This document shows positions 1-12,200 of a stretch of 64,000 nt of DNA, in pieces (position 1 is the first letter of the stretch; every line of letters starts with the position of its first letter). The stretch is from Chrysaora quinquecirrha (lineage: Eukaryota > Cnidaria > Scyphozoa > Semaeostomeae > Pelagiidae). Where the stretch lies: positions 5,201,160 to 5,265,159 of the forward strand of contig JACTAT010000060.1 in assembly GCA_014526335.1 (NCBI GenBank), given 5' to 3'. The position numbers and the translations under genes are program-made. The notes under the pieces are model-generated. The model saw only the letters and a program-made list of their open reading frames with translations, searched no databases and was not told the DNA's origin.

Positions 1-140
1 CAATATTTTATCCTTTGGCGAGGGCCTTAGTTTTTTGCTACAATCCAAAGCTTTTCACAACTTACTCAGGCAATACCTGTTCATACCAAGATAAGCTTTT
101 GATAATTATAGTTGTTTTGCTGATCTGCAATTTGTTTTAG

Positions 141-3100
141 GAGTGTCTTGAAAAAACTGAAACAAGAAAACTTTTGACAAGATCCCTGAAGGAAGCGTAC
201 GTATTAATATTTATCGTATGTTTTGCTTGATAATTATGATAGGGTTGAAGGTTGACAAGGGGAACACTGACAGATGGCTGTGCTTTAGCATAGGATTGGA
301 CATGGAAATTGATTCCTAGAGCCTTCATTTAGCTCTAATTGTATCGATATTGGCATTAAAAAATTATGCATAAGCATTTTTGGCTGGTTCGTGCTTTAGA
401 ATGAACCTTCCGCATATGTCTTGGAGAATTTGTTGGCAATATGATACAGGTATTGAGCCTAGTTGGATTGTCCTCGAATCTCTGACCACTCAGCCCAGTT
501 CGAATACCAGCTATTCTGTTCTATCACTAGTGGAAAAATCCCATGCCACTTGATAAATATCATAACGTCTCCCTTGCCAATTTACAAATACTCTTCTCAA
601 TGCATATTAACAAATATACGTGATATATCATGTTAGATACAACATTTTGTTAAAGCCTTTATAGCAAAATTGTACAGCTACCTGATACTATATTATAAGC
701 TTTTTGCCTAAACATCCTAAATGAAAGGCGTAAGAAATGTGTAGCAAGAACTGAGCTTGTTCTATTTTCAGTTGTTAATCAGGTGTTATTTCCATATTGC
801 ATCCTAGGTTTACGAAAAGGCTCCTTCAACCAGCTGTTAATACTGTGGACATCTTGACACAATACATTTCCACTATTCGTGCACTAAGAGCTTTGGATCC
901 GAGTGGAGTTATTTTGGAAAATGTTTGTGAACCATTACGAGAGTATCTCAGGTATGCCAATGCTACGTTGATGGAGCTATAAAAGTGTCGTACGGGAATT
1001 ATATTTTATATATACGGTCATATATAACAAGATTTAAAGTGTGATCCATTCCTGAGGTGATATAAGGTCCTGGCCAAACGATCAAACATTATTTGTCAAA
1101 AATCTGGTGTTTGCTTGTCGAAAAAAATGTTTGACTGTTTTGCCACGTGGCAAAGTATTGCTCGTCAATTATATTTTGCTTACGAAAAGAAAAAAATTGT
1201 TTTGAACTTTTTGTAAAACGTTGCCAAGTAATGTTTTACAACGCGTCCAAACCGTCAAACCAAGGTTGGCAGAGACAATTTTTGAGTGATGAGGATAAAT
1301 ATATGACTATAATTCACTGAGTTACATTAAATAATAGAACTAATTTATGCAGTAGCTGGTTCCCTTGCGTATCATACAACATTGCAGCAGTTGATTTGTT
1401 TTTTGTATTTCAGAACTCGCGATGACACCATTCGCTGTATTATAATGAGCCTTACAGATCAAGACAGTGGCACGGACCTCGCAGAGGTGACTTTACGTTT
1501 CTATTAAGCCTTCTCGCTATTTTGCAGATTGTTGTTCCCGATTAAAGTTCTTTTAAAAAAGTGTTTTATGGCGTAGGCCCTGGCCAAAGAGTTAAACATT
1601 GTATATCACATGAGCAAGTTCTACTTGTCAAGCAACGTTTTTCGACGTGGCCAAGTGTCCAAAAAATGGCTTCAAAAGCCAATTTCGTACACTGGACAAA
1701 CATATTGGTCGTTTGGTGAGGACTTTGGACACTTTAGTTGAAAATTAATTATCATGTTTGATTAGAATGATGTAGTATTATTACATGCTAGGAGCTTATT
1801 GGCAGTGAACCTATTCCAATTGATGCAGTGGAGCAAGCAGAATCAGATTCAGATGATGAAGACTGGAATCCAGATCCAGTGGATGCTAACCTAGGTACTA
1901 TTTTGTATTATTAAGAGACTGACAATATCTTGATTGACCTAGAAACCTAGAAACTTAGTGTCCAAAACTTGTTCATATGACTTAGAGATTACTGAAATCT
2001 CTTCCTGCATGTTCACTTATCATGCTTGTAAACTGTCTTTCGCGGGCTTTGACCTTCCTTGTCATTTTTGTATTTGGAGAATAATTAAGAACCACCGAGA
2101 GATAGGCTCTATAAATTCTTAGTTCTTACTTGCGGGTTTCACTGTATCGAATTGATCGTTCAGACAGGGGCTCATTTTGCTTTCAAACTGGCCTGAAGAG
2201 AATCTAGCTTAAGCTTCTCAAACCAGTCGGCATGATTCAAAAACACCGTCAGTTAACTTCAAAGATCTTGTCAGACGTCTTTTCTTTCTTTCTATCTAGC
2301 TTTTTTCGACCAGCCGATGAGCTGACCACGAAATCACCTTGCTTGCACGGGTTATGCTTCGAAATAACTATTCTTACTCTAGTGGTTACTGTAATTCTTA
2401 CTAAAGTAGATTTCGCACATCATTTCTGATGTGGTAGTAACTCTTTTACAGAAGAATTGTTTTTAAGATCATATGTTTTGTAAGTAGCTAATTTACATTT
2501 TATAGACACGGTTTGAGTAAGATTCTAACAGGCCAGTTTATGAGCACCAAATGCAAGGGTCGACTGTGCAACTATTTTGATCTTGTAGCAATAGACAACT
2601 TTCAGTGGCTAATAGTAAACTACATCACAAGAATTGTTGTTTTATATTTTATAGATTTATCTTCAAAGAGCCAAAGAACGGCGGATATTATAAACATACT
2701 GGTTAATATATACGGAAGCAAGGATCTATTTGTATCTGAATATAGAACACTACTTGCTGACAGGCTTCTGAGTAACTACACATATGATATAACAAATGAA
2801 CGACGATATCTTGAGCTTCTGAAACGTCGCTTTGGAGAGTCTCATTTGCATTTCTGTGACATTATGCTCAAAGACTTACAAGATTCTCAAAGAATGAACA
2901 GTCAAATCAAGGCTCAAATTAAGAAGAAGCACCCTGACGCTGTAAACGATGTGGATTTCAATGCATTTATACTTTCGAGTGTCTATTGGCCCTCTTTCAA
3001 GGATGATCAAGTTGAAGCACCCACCGAGATTGAAAGGTATTGAAGGATGTTTCATTCAATTTTTTGATAATAAACTTTGCCCTAAAACTTAAAGTAGAGT

Positions 3101-6100
3101 TAATTAATTTGGAAAATGGCGGACATCTTGACTAAGGACATCCTCTCTCAACCTCGTCCCCAGGCCCCAAGTCGAATTTCCTCGAATCTCAACCGTCAAA
3201 TCGAATATGGACAGCGGAGTTTCAAGTAGAGGGCTATTCACCCTTGGGGCAAGGTTGAAGGATAAGTAGTGTAGTAAATTTTATTTCAAATTCACGAATG
3301 TTGGAAGACAAATGTGATTAAACGTGATTTTGAAGCAAATTTTGTTACACTTGCTTGCCTGAAGCGGCAAGAATCTCGGTCGTTGCAGAACCAGAGCTCT
3401 TTCAAAAAGTCTATAAACCTTTTCAGCTAATGGCCTCCTTGGTTTCAAAATTTTGGAAAATTTCATCGAACAGAAAGATCGCTAGGGGTGAAATTTGGCA
3501 ACCTTTGCTGTTTTTTTTTTCACCGTCAATTCCCTCAATATTTTTTTTCAATTTCTATCGTTATAAAATCAAAATCATGAAGACTAGAAGAAAGATAATT
3601 TCTTCACAAACTATCTTTGTAATCTACCAAGAAATATTGTCCAAGAGCTATATCTATCGTCTCTACAAGCCCTTTTGAATAAAGCGTTGTTCTCCAATCG
3701 TACACCGTTCATTGCTTTTTATACAGCATCACGAAAGACTACACAAAAGAATTCGAGATATTGAAAGGAATGCGAACGTTAGAATGGGTTGGACATCTGG
3801 GTGAAGTAGAGCTAGATATAGAGTTAGATGATGGCCAGAAGTCTTTTAAAGTCACACCAGCTCAAGCAACTATGATAATGAAGTTCCAGGATAAAGGTAC
3901 GTAGATCGGGTCAGGATTTCTTCCAATTTGGCTCGTTTGATTTGCATATAGCATTTTGATCCTGTTCTCTTCCAATGACGATGCGATGTGATGCACTGCC
4001 TGCATTAATTTGAAACGCAATTTTTGAAATGCAAGCATTATTTTCTCGATTTTTTCCTCTATAGTAAAATGGACTGTCCAACCTGTAACAATGTACCAAC
4101 AGTAAAATTAATTTGTAGTGGCTCATTGCACTAAGTCAATCATCTCAGCTGGGTATTCTAAACTGCCTCTGGCCCAATCTCTTAAATGTTTCATAATGTT
4201 TTTCATATTCATAGGAACATATAAATCTGAAAATATATACTTAGTTGGTTAACTAATTACAATTTCTTTTTTATTTCTTCACAGAAAGTTGGTCAACCGA
4301 TGAACTCTGCAATGAGCTGAAAATCAATGCTAATACTGTTAGGACAAGACTTTCATATTGGCTCAATCAGGGTGTTATCATTGAGCAATCTCCAGACGTT
4401 TTCCAGTCAGCAAAATCGTATCAATCTGTGGTAAAAGGTAAGTTGATATTCATGTAGCATAATTTTATCCTATTTTTCTTAAGTACACTATGTAAGAAAT
4501 CAGAAGATTTCGTAAAAGAAGATACAATAAACTCGTTTCTCTGATGATGACTGCTGGAGAAGCAGTCGAATAACAAACATTTGTCATCATTCATTCATTC
4601 ATCATTCATGAAAAGTGTGTAAGCTTCTGGTTATACTTTTCATCATTAGACACAATTAACTGTAAATAGTAAACTCCTTAAGGTTAAAAAGCCAGCACAC
4701 TCTTGGAGATGTAATTTTTGCGTGTGCTATGACATTTTGACCAGTAACAGGGAATGTATTTTGAATGGCAGGTTAAGGAGTTGCAGAAGTAATTTTTAAA
4801 CAATAATAACACGTAAGCATACTTATTGATGCGGCCAGTAATGATGTCGAACCTGTAGCCACTCTTAAGGAAGTTATCCTCTCTAGCGATGGTTGGCTGG
4901 GAGAACCCCAAAGCTGGGAAAGTCCTGTCTTCTTTGGAAGGCCTTACATGCGCGCAGGGACCCGCTGCCTGTACTGACAGAGATTGGGTCCCTCCATTTT
5001 TTTGTGACATGGATACGAGGCCTTGCTGTTCCGCAATGACGCAAAAAACTTTTTTTGAGAGTTTCCGAACCCAAATAACTAATTTTACCTTCTAATCTAG
5101 GATCTTGGAAGCTCTCACGAAATGCTCCAAGAATAAGTAAAAAATTAGATTAAACTTAAGTCGAAATTGTACGTGAAAATTTAATTGCGAACACTGCACT
5201 TAGAATATACAGTCTCTTAATGTCTCAGTGTGTTCCTACATTATTCCTCGTTGTCTTTCTTTAACAGAGACGTCTTTTTACGAGCCGGAAGATGAACAGA
5301 TCACTGCTTCAGTTCAAGATCAAAGAGAAGAAGAATTACAGGTAAAAAATGCCATGTTATTTCTATCTACTTAACACAGATGTAAATTTTAAAAGACACG
5401 TTATGTTGCTTCGGCTTAGGGCTCTACTCTGTGGATCATCGAAGCCCATCATAATTATCATAGCAATGGCCTAATGATTAGTATGCAAGCCACAAAGTGC
5501 AGTAGACTAATAAAAGATATCTTACGTTTGAGTTCATCCTTTTCCAAGCTTCACTTTATCAACTGATGCTTCAAAGCTTCGTAGTTTGATAAATAAGAAT
5601 ATTTAGTATCTGGGAAGATTGAGCCTCAAAAATTAGGAAACTTGGACTAAATTAACCTCACAGTTCCCTTATGGTTCCCAAACGTTCCCTTATTTGAGCC
5701 TGAGTTTCAAACAAAAAGGATTCCCTGCACAAAATGTATAGTGTATAGTGTATAAAAGTGTATTGTGTTGTTGTCACCGCACCTCCGCGTGTTACGTTTT
5801 GTCTTTGTCAGTACAGTACAAAGCGTTGATATCTTGATATCATGGCTGCAAATTTGGATTTTTTCTAATTTAAAGGACTATAACAACCCTAGTTTTCTTC
5901 AAATCTCTTGACTGGAGGTGCTTATGAGGTCTTTTTCCTTGAAATTAGTTGTGTATGGAGCCGCTGGCAAACGATCGGGGTCAACACATTTCTAAGAAGT
6001 GCCACCCCCGGTTGTAGTTTTTAAGAGAAAACATTTTTGTTGACTTGCCCAAGTCGTCTTTGATAAAATAAAAGAGACTGTTTCATTTCATCCAACATTT

Positions 6101-6447
6101 TTGCGAAATCTTGCAGAAAAAGGCTTGAAAAATTATATTTGCTGTACATAGGTATTTCTTTTCTTTTGAACATATTTCACGTTAGCACGTGCGACGTGAT
6201 AGTGGGAAAGGTCTATTAGATCACTGACTTTTTATTCTAGATGTATTGGTCTTACGTGGTTGGTATGCTGACCAATATTGGTGCCTTGCCATTGGAACGA
6301 ATACACTCAATGCTGAAGATGTTTGCCATACATGGACCAGAAGGATCGCGATGTGCTTTAGAAGACGTGAAGCTGTTCTTAGAAAATAAAGTAAAATCCG
6401 GTGACCTGCAATTCGCTAATGGTCTGTATAAACTAAACAAGAGCTAA
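141..6447 (+). CDS. ANAPC2: ANAPC2, anaphase-promoting complex subunit 2 (C-terminal half, 9 exons)
   Basis: Cullin-like scaffold subunit of the APC/C ubiquitin ligase; in the family its C-terminal cullin-homology and winged-helix part binds the RING subunit APC11. Exons read here: 141-196, 808-951, 1414-1486, 1792-1894, 2655-3036, 3727-3896, 4285-4437, 5268-5341, 6241-6447. All are flanked by AG/GT, all phases join without a stop, and the last ends in TAA. Recognisable segments are the N-repeat end (KRLLQPAVNTVDILTQYIST), an acidic DPVDAN linker, the cullin-homology start (YGSKDLFVSEYRTLLADRLL), RRFGESHLHFCDIMLKD, and the winged-helix end (MLTNIGALPLERIHSMLKMF). The spacing matches vertebrate APC2. 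The 5' exons lie left of the window. The short exon 141-196 is supported by phase and by the expected SLKEA-F-TKRLLQP join. Introns 2 and 3 contain copies of the GGCCCTGGCCAAA repeat. Confidence 0.93.
1062..1270. repeat. Copy of the GGCCCTGGCCAAA palindromic repeat family
   Basis: The left end carries GGTCCTGGCCAAACGATC followed by the family's AAACATT..TTTGTCAAA and TTTGACTGTTTTGCCACG blocks. The right end is degenerate. It lies in an ANAPC2 intron. A second, shorter and more diverged copy begins with GGCCCTGGCCAAAGAG at about 1575 and ends near 1735. Confidence 0.65.
1575..1735. repeat. Short diverged copy of the GGCCCTGGCCAAA family
   Basis: Starts AGGCCCTGGCCAAAGAG and ends with TTGGTCGTTTGGTGAGGAC, which is the inverted form of the start. 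Internal CTTGTCAAGCAA and GACGTGGCCAAG blocks are shared with the longer copies at 26961 and 46918. Located in an ANAPC2 intron. Confidence 0.6.
3152..3257. mobile_element. Relic of an inverted-repeat element with CCTCGTCCCCAG ends
   Basis: The start, CCTCGTCCCCAGGCCCCAA, matches one end (inverted) of the longer element at 44483-44891. The segment with GGACAGCGGAGTTTCA and the terminal CACCCTTGGGGCAAGG match the opposite end in degenerate form. It looks like an internally deleted copy in an ANAPC2 intron. Confidence 0.55.
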
Positions 6448-7390
6448 GGTAAGTGATAATATCGCTATGTTCTGGCTGCATGATTGATTGGTCAAAATTC
6501 AGATCAGACGTCAGTGGTTATCCATGAAGAGACTGCTACATTGTACCTGCAGTAAACGTGTAGAAGTTCTGGCTGTGCTTCTCAAAGCCCTTACTTGAAG
6601 CGTTTCTCTTGTGACTGCAGATTTAGAACATAGTTGCTAGTTTATCAAGTTTACGCTTTTTAGGTCTGTTGTCTTTTCTCCTCTGTAACACATCGAAACA
6701 TTGACCCAGAGTGAGATATTGTATATTCAGAATATTTATTGGCTAATGTTTGTTTAACGGCGATTTACCATAGTATCAAGGGTAACACGTTTTACCATAG
6801 ATCTACCATAGTTAAAAATAGATGTACCATAGTTAAAAAGGTAACACGCTGTGTAGAAGGAAGACAGACTCACAGGAAGATTAATTTATAAGTAGCAGTC
6901 AACAGGCAGTTCTATACTGACAAGACTGTAAATTATAACAAATATACCCTTTGAAGAAATTTTTATTGTGACTCTATGTATTGTATCTACCCTGGGTATA
7001 CCAGAGGCTCACGGGGTCATAGGGATTGTAGCTAAAATGGGAAACGAAGTAAGAGAGAGAGGGGAAAAACAGCTCTTTCATTTAACTTACTTAATCTAGC
7101 TCCAACACACTGTGACCCTTTGAGGCTCTGATACCAAGGAAATCTTATACCAAGTTTTTGTTATTCCAAATGTCAATACCCAATTTCCTTGGTTAAGCGC
7201 CCGGGTGCTTATTTAAAAATCTGCCTCAAAGTGGAGCAGTTATTGGAGGAGAAGTTATGAAAAAGCTAACGTTCTAAAGAGAAGTATGTTTTGCAGCAAC
7301 TGGCAAAAGGTTTCTCTTGATTCAACCTGTCAAGAAATTGCGCATAAAGTGGTGTCAGAGACCAACCTGATGGGCAGCTCAGTCCAAAGA
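6448..7390. other. ANAPC2 3' flank, no gene seen
   Basis: Downstream of the ANAPC2 stop. It contains short duplicated text (TACCATAGNTAAAAA twice near 6800-6840) and no coding signal, splice-bounded reading frame or recognisable element that I can support. Confidence 0.5.
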
Positions 7391-7515
7391 GGGCCGTTGT
7401 TTAGGCTAGGGTGCTTATTCAGGAGAGGGCGCTTATTCAGGAGAGGGTGCTTATTCAGGAGTGGGCGCTTATTGAGGAGAGGGCGCTTATTCAGGAGAAA
7501 ATGCTTATTCGAGGA
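7391..7515. repeat. 18-bp minisatellite
   Basis: About six tandem copies of an 18-bp unit of the form GGGCGCTTATTCAGGAGA, with single-base variants (GGGTGC, GTGGGC, ATTGAG). The reading frames it opens (R/L/F-rich) are low-complexity by-products. Confidence 0.85.
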
Positions 7516-7904
7516 AATACGGAGTGCCCTTTTTTCACAAATTATCGCCCTGAAACATTTTTTGGCTTTGAGAAAACTCTTTCTGACCGTATTCAGCGCT
7601 CACATTTTCTCTTCAAAGCTCGATTATCCCAATCTTGCAATTCCAAAAAAATTTATCTTGCAAAAATGGATTTAAGCTCCTTTGAACAGGTTGAACAGCA
7701 GCAGTGTTCTTCAGTAAACCATTATATCGGTAATGCTTGTATGTAACAGTTACGAAGAATATTTTTTTGGTTTTGGCTATGTTTAGCGGAGTCTTTAGCT
7801 TTTTATCAGTACCATACATATTTGTATATATTTTTCATGAGGGAAAACATTAACGGCAGATTTTTCTACGAGTGGCATACCACAAGACTTGTCCCAAGTC
7901 CCCA

Positions 7905-8087
7905 ACTTTCGCTCACATTGAATTGAATTGATGTTGTTGTAGTCTGAGCGTCCAGCCATTCAATTCAATAGCGATAACTAGGGCTCAGGTAATAAGTCTA
8001 GCATACCACTATAGATGGATTTCGAACCTGGACTGCATGATTAGAGAGCCAACGGCATTTCCACCGAGCTAAAGAGCCGAGGGGCAT
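7905..8087 (-). mobile_element. tRNA-derived SINE copy
   Basis: Read on the minus strand, bases near 8077 down to 8025 resemble a tRNA head: an A-box-like TAGCTCGGTGG and a B-box-like GGTTCGAAATCC. They are followed by a body with GCTAGACTTATTACCTGAG and CTAGTTATCGCT. The same body is seen beside the first N gap (19640-19686) and near 26405 and 26490. The head recurs in the opposite orientation at about 8340-8440. Confidence 0.6.
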
Positions 8088-8210
8088 TCACTCTTCAGAA
8101 GAAAGTACGAAATTGCCTTTAAAACAAAAAGATTTCCAATGGATTTCCATGAAAACAATAGGATTTCAAGCAAAGGCAAAAGAGATTTCCAAGGAGTGAA
8201 TTATCCCTCG
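8088..8210. mobile_element. hAT-type MITE, family 1, copy 1
   Basis: The ends are inverted: CGAGGGGCATTCACTC at the left and GAGTGAATTATCCCTCG at the right. The 8 bp outside each end are TAAAGAGC and TAAAGAAC, a 7/8-matching target duplication. The interior holds the family's GATTTCC-rich blocks. Confidence 0.75.
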
Positions 8211-8339
8211 TAAAGAACTCAATAAAAATTCCTTGCCGTTTATGAAACAATTTATACAACTTTGTATATACTGTATGTTAATGTATATTTCCTTAAAAGG
8301 GGTCTACGTAGCCTGCTCAATGTAGAGAGCTACTCGAAG

Positions 8340-8440
8340 ATTTCTTTGAGCTCTTTGCCTTAGAGGAAACTTCGTTGGCTCCTGGTCATGCAGTCCAGGT
8401 TCGAATCCCATTGACTGTGGTATGGGACTGGTGGCAAACT
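8340..8440 (+). mobile_element. tRNA-derived SINE head, inverted relative to the 7905-8087 copy
   Basis: GAGCTCTTTGCC, CTTCGTTGGCTCC, TCATGCAGTCCAGG and GGTTCGAATCCC repeat the tRNA-like head found on the opposite strand at 8025-8077. It probably belongs to the same SINE family. Confidence 0.5.
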
Positions 8441-8581
8441 CTATGTTTGTTTTGTTTGCTATTCATTAAAAATGAAAAATGTACGAAATCTATACATTCC
8501 ACATACCTAGAATAAAAGTTGGTATTTTTAATATTTTTAGCTTAACTGTGCGTTGAAAATCGTGGATGACAGTCACCCAGT

Positions 8582-8715
8582 CGAGGGGCATTTCACTCTT
8601 CAGAAAGGTGTACGAGATTTCTATTAAAACAAAGGGATTTTCGAGGGATTTCCTTGAGAACAATAGGACTTCAGGCAAAGGTGTACGAGACTTTCAAGAA
8701 GTAGATCGCCCCTCG
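8582..8715. mobile_element. hAT-type MITE, family 1, copy 2
   Basis: Left end CGAGGGGCATTTCACTC, right end ATCGCCCCTCG, about 134 bp. The flanking 8-mers are CACCCAGT and CATCCAGT (7/8 match). It shares GTGTACGAGATTTC and ATTAAAACAAAGG with the copy at 15246. Confidence 0.8.
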
Positions 8716-9204
8716 CATCCAGTTGTAGCGTTTCCCAGTCAGGTTCTTCGAGAGGCAGAGCTGACCTCGGGATATTGTAATATCATCGGACCTTTAGAAG
8801 GTTTTTGGGGGAAGCCTTAATTTTCTGGGGCCCATTCACAGCCCGGGCCTTTGATCCCGTCGGACCCCCACCCATCGACGTTACTTGTTACAGCAGTCAA
8901 GTCAAACTATAACAAACGGAAAATTCAAAGGAATGAAATATCGAAAGTCTTTGAAAGTTCCAATTATTTGTTAAAACTCTCCCGAGACAGATGATTTCTG
9001 AATAGACATGAATCGCCGATCATAAATTATAGAGCAGAAGACCAATGGGTGCAATTATTCACTTGGCTACGAGATCAATATGTACGGCAGTTGCTGGCCA
9101 TATGTTTTGCTAGTCTCAAATGAATACAAGAGTAAATAAACAAACCGATATTAATCCCTTTTATTTATTTATTTTCTTTATTTAGTGAAGACAGAAAGAT
9201 AGAC

Positions 9205-12200
9205 ATGGAAGTGAATGGAAATGAAAACGCAGTAAGGTAAGAAGTTATATGTTATATACGATACATGGGCTATTTTTCTCAGGTTTTTCTGATCGAGTTG
9301 AGTGGTTTGAGTGTAGAAATTCAAGATGCAATCGTAAAGAAATCTTCGATATGCGTCAACCTTCCAAAATGTTTATGTTAACCGAAATTTCAAGTATTTT
9401 GCTGTAGCTTTTTAGTGTAAGATATCACTGCGATTTGTAGTTGCACTCTCTCAAAGCATAAAACTGTATGGTTTTAATTTCAATGTGCATGTTAAAGAAA
9501 TACAATTTCGATACCTATATGGTTTGATATGGTTTTGCTATGATATTATGTGGTATTATACTATGAGGTGATATGACATAGTATAGTGTGGTATGTTATG
9601 GCACGGCATGGTATGGTACAGCTTTATAAAGTATGGTATTGTTAAGACTGGTAAGGTATTGCGTAGTGTGCATGGTATGGTATGGTATGGTTACTTGTAA
9701 TGGCATCGTATGATGTGATTTGTTTTGGTATAATATGGTATTGTATGGTATGGTTTAATAAGGAGTGGTATCGTTACGAATGGTAAGGTAAGGTATGGCA
9801 TGGTATTATTTGTTATGGTATTGCATGGTATGGTTTCTTACGGTTTGGTATGGTATGATATGGTATTGTATGGTATGGTATGGTGTGGTTTGGTATGGTA
9901 TGGTTTGGTATGGCGTGGTATGGTAAGGTATGGCATAGTATTATTGGTATTGCATGATATAGTTTGTTATGGTATGGTATAATATGGTATGGTATGGTTT
10001 AACAAGGTGTGGTAATGTGACAAATGGTAAGATATGGCATGGTATTATTTGTTATGGTATCGTATGATATAGTTTCTTATGGTATGGTTTGGTATGGTAT
10101 GGTATGGTATGGTATGGTATGGTATGTATGACATGGTATGGTTTGGTATGGTATGGTATGGTATGTATGATATGGTATGGTATGGTATGGTATGGTATAT
10201 TTTGGTATGGTATGGCATCGCATAGTTTAATATGGTATGGTATTGTTAAGAATGGTAAGGTATGGCGTAGTGTGAATGGTATGATACGGTGTTGTATGGT
10301 GTTGTATGGTGTTGTATGGTGTGGTATGGTATGGTATGGTATGGTATATGGTATGGTGATATACCTACAGTATCTTTTAGTGCAGTTTGTGCTGCAATAT
10401 TATAGTGCAATATTAGTACAATTAATACATTAGTCCATTGTTATGTGGTGTAGCTTAGTATATTGAGTGTGTTAATGAAGTCTAGTGTAATATAGGTTGT
10501 CGTAGACAGTGTGGATTAATTGTAATGTAAAGTTATATCTTGTCAAAGTCTTATTTCAATTATTGAGCACTGTTCTGAACAATGACATAGTGGCTGATTC
10601 AGCTTTATCGAGATCTGGTTGTTGTGTATTAATTTCAAAAAATGACTGAGTACTGAATAATATCTACATAACCACCTGCAAATGTTCTCATCAAAATAAG
10701 CTGCTTTTTAGGGTTGTAGGTATTCTATTAATAAAGACTTTTTAGCAGGTTATAGCTAGTACTGTAGCAACAACAGTTACGCATATCGAATGTTTTAATT
10801 GATATTAGTCTATCGTTTGTCACAAATTAAGTTTGTTTGGAATCGAGCTGATTTAAGAAAAATGATTTAGCGAGAACGTAAGCTTGGAAGGTTAAAGGTT
10901 GTTTTCCCAAAATGGACAACAGTGCATATGTAGTGGAAATCTCGAGAGATTCTGACTCTCGAAGGTAGGTAGGAATGATTTGGTAGTGATTTCTAGTTGT
11001 GCTTTGCTAAGGTTATGTTCGCTGTTGGCTATTAAGAATAGAAGGGAAGCTATAACTGTGATTATGGCCAAGTTTTCTTGATAATAACTCCAGTCTGATT
11101 TACATTTACATGCATAAACGATATTGCGAGAGCAAGCTGGCAGTCAGCACCCAGAACACAAATCAGCAGCCTGCAATGTTTTTGGTTACCTCATAAAGAA
11201 TACACGTTATGTACATGTACATCCTGTAAATATCATACGCCCTATCCTTATTTAATTATATCTCCTTGAAAACACTTATCTGATTCAAGTCTATCTAAGT
11301 CTAACTAAGTAAGATGTGACCGCAGGTAAACTTCACCTGCATACTTCAGACGAAGTGAGCTACTCTAAGACGTACTGACGCGTTTGTAACGATTCAAAGA
11401 AGTCTTTCGGTTAATTTGCAACTAGGGCTGCTATTTTGTTTGCCACTTTGAGGGCGTCTTTAGGGCTCATAATTATTAGTCAGATAAGAAAATCTCCTCC
11501 ATATGTCATCTCTGTAAAATCAGCATCTTGACAGTAAAGCTACCAGAATGTACATGGAAGGCCTTTTCAATTATTTTTTTATAATTTTGTATGATCGAGT
11601 AACGACCTGCAAGCGAAGAAAACTTGGAATAGATGTTTAAGATATAGGATAATCAGAGAGCAAACGGAAATCGTCGAATAACTCTCCAGTCTCCAAGTCA
11701 TACATCCAAGTTCTTTCCTCTCGTTTGGCTTTGTGTTTCGGCTATGTTGAGCTTTATCCAGTACCATACATATTTGTGTATTTGTATGGTACTGAAGAAT
11801 GTCCCCATCAGTCTACTGTATGTAGTACTGTCTATTTGTGTCCGATGATGTGCAGTGGTAGGTGCGCAAGACTATGAGATATGAACCGTTAGCCAGTCTG
11901 CAGATCCAAGCGTTGAGCCTGCAAGCAGACTTTAAATCTTACGTTGATGGAAGTTCAGTATATCATAGGGTATTATCTGGGTAAGGTGGTGGATGTGCAA
12001 TAGGGTAGCATCTGTGCGTTGATTTTTCTTTCGAGGTATGTAGAGTCCAATTGTTGTCAGAATCATTTGTAGAGAGTTAACAAGGAACGCTAGGTAAAGT
12101 GTAGGAAAAGAACGGACACCCCAAGGAGTTAGCCAAGTAGTTACCTGTTACTCCCATTTGTCATGGTTCATCAGTACAGCTGGACTGATTGATTGGGACC

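Noticed and set aside
9800..10433. Open frames rich in M, V, W, Y and G
   Set aside because: They are translations of the TATGG satellite, without splice sites or composition of a real protein.
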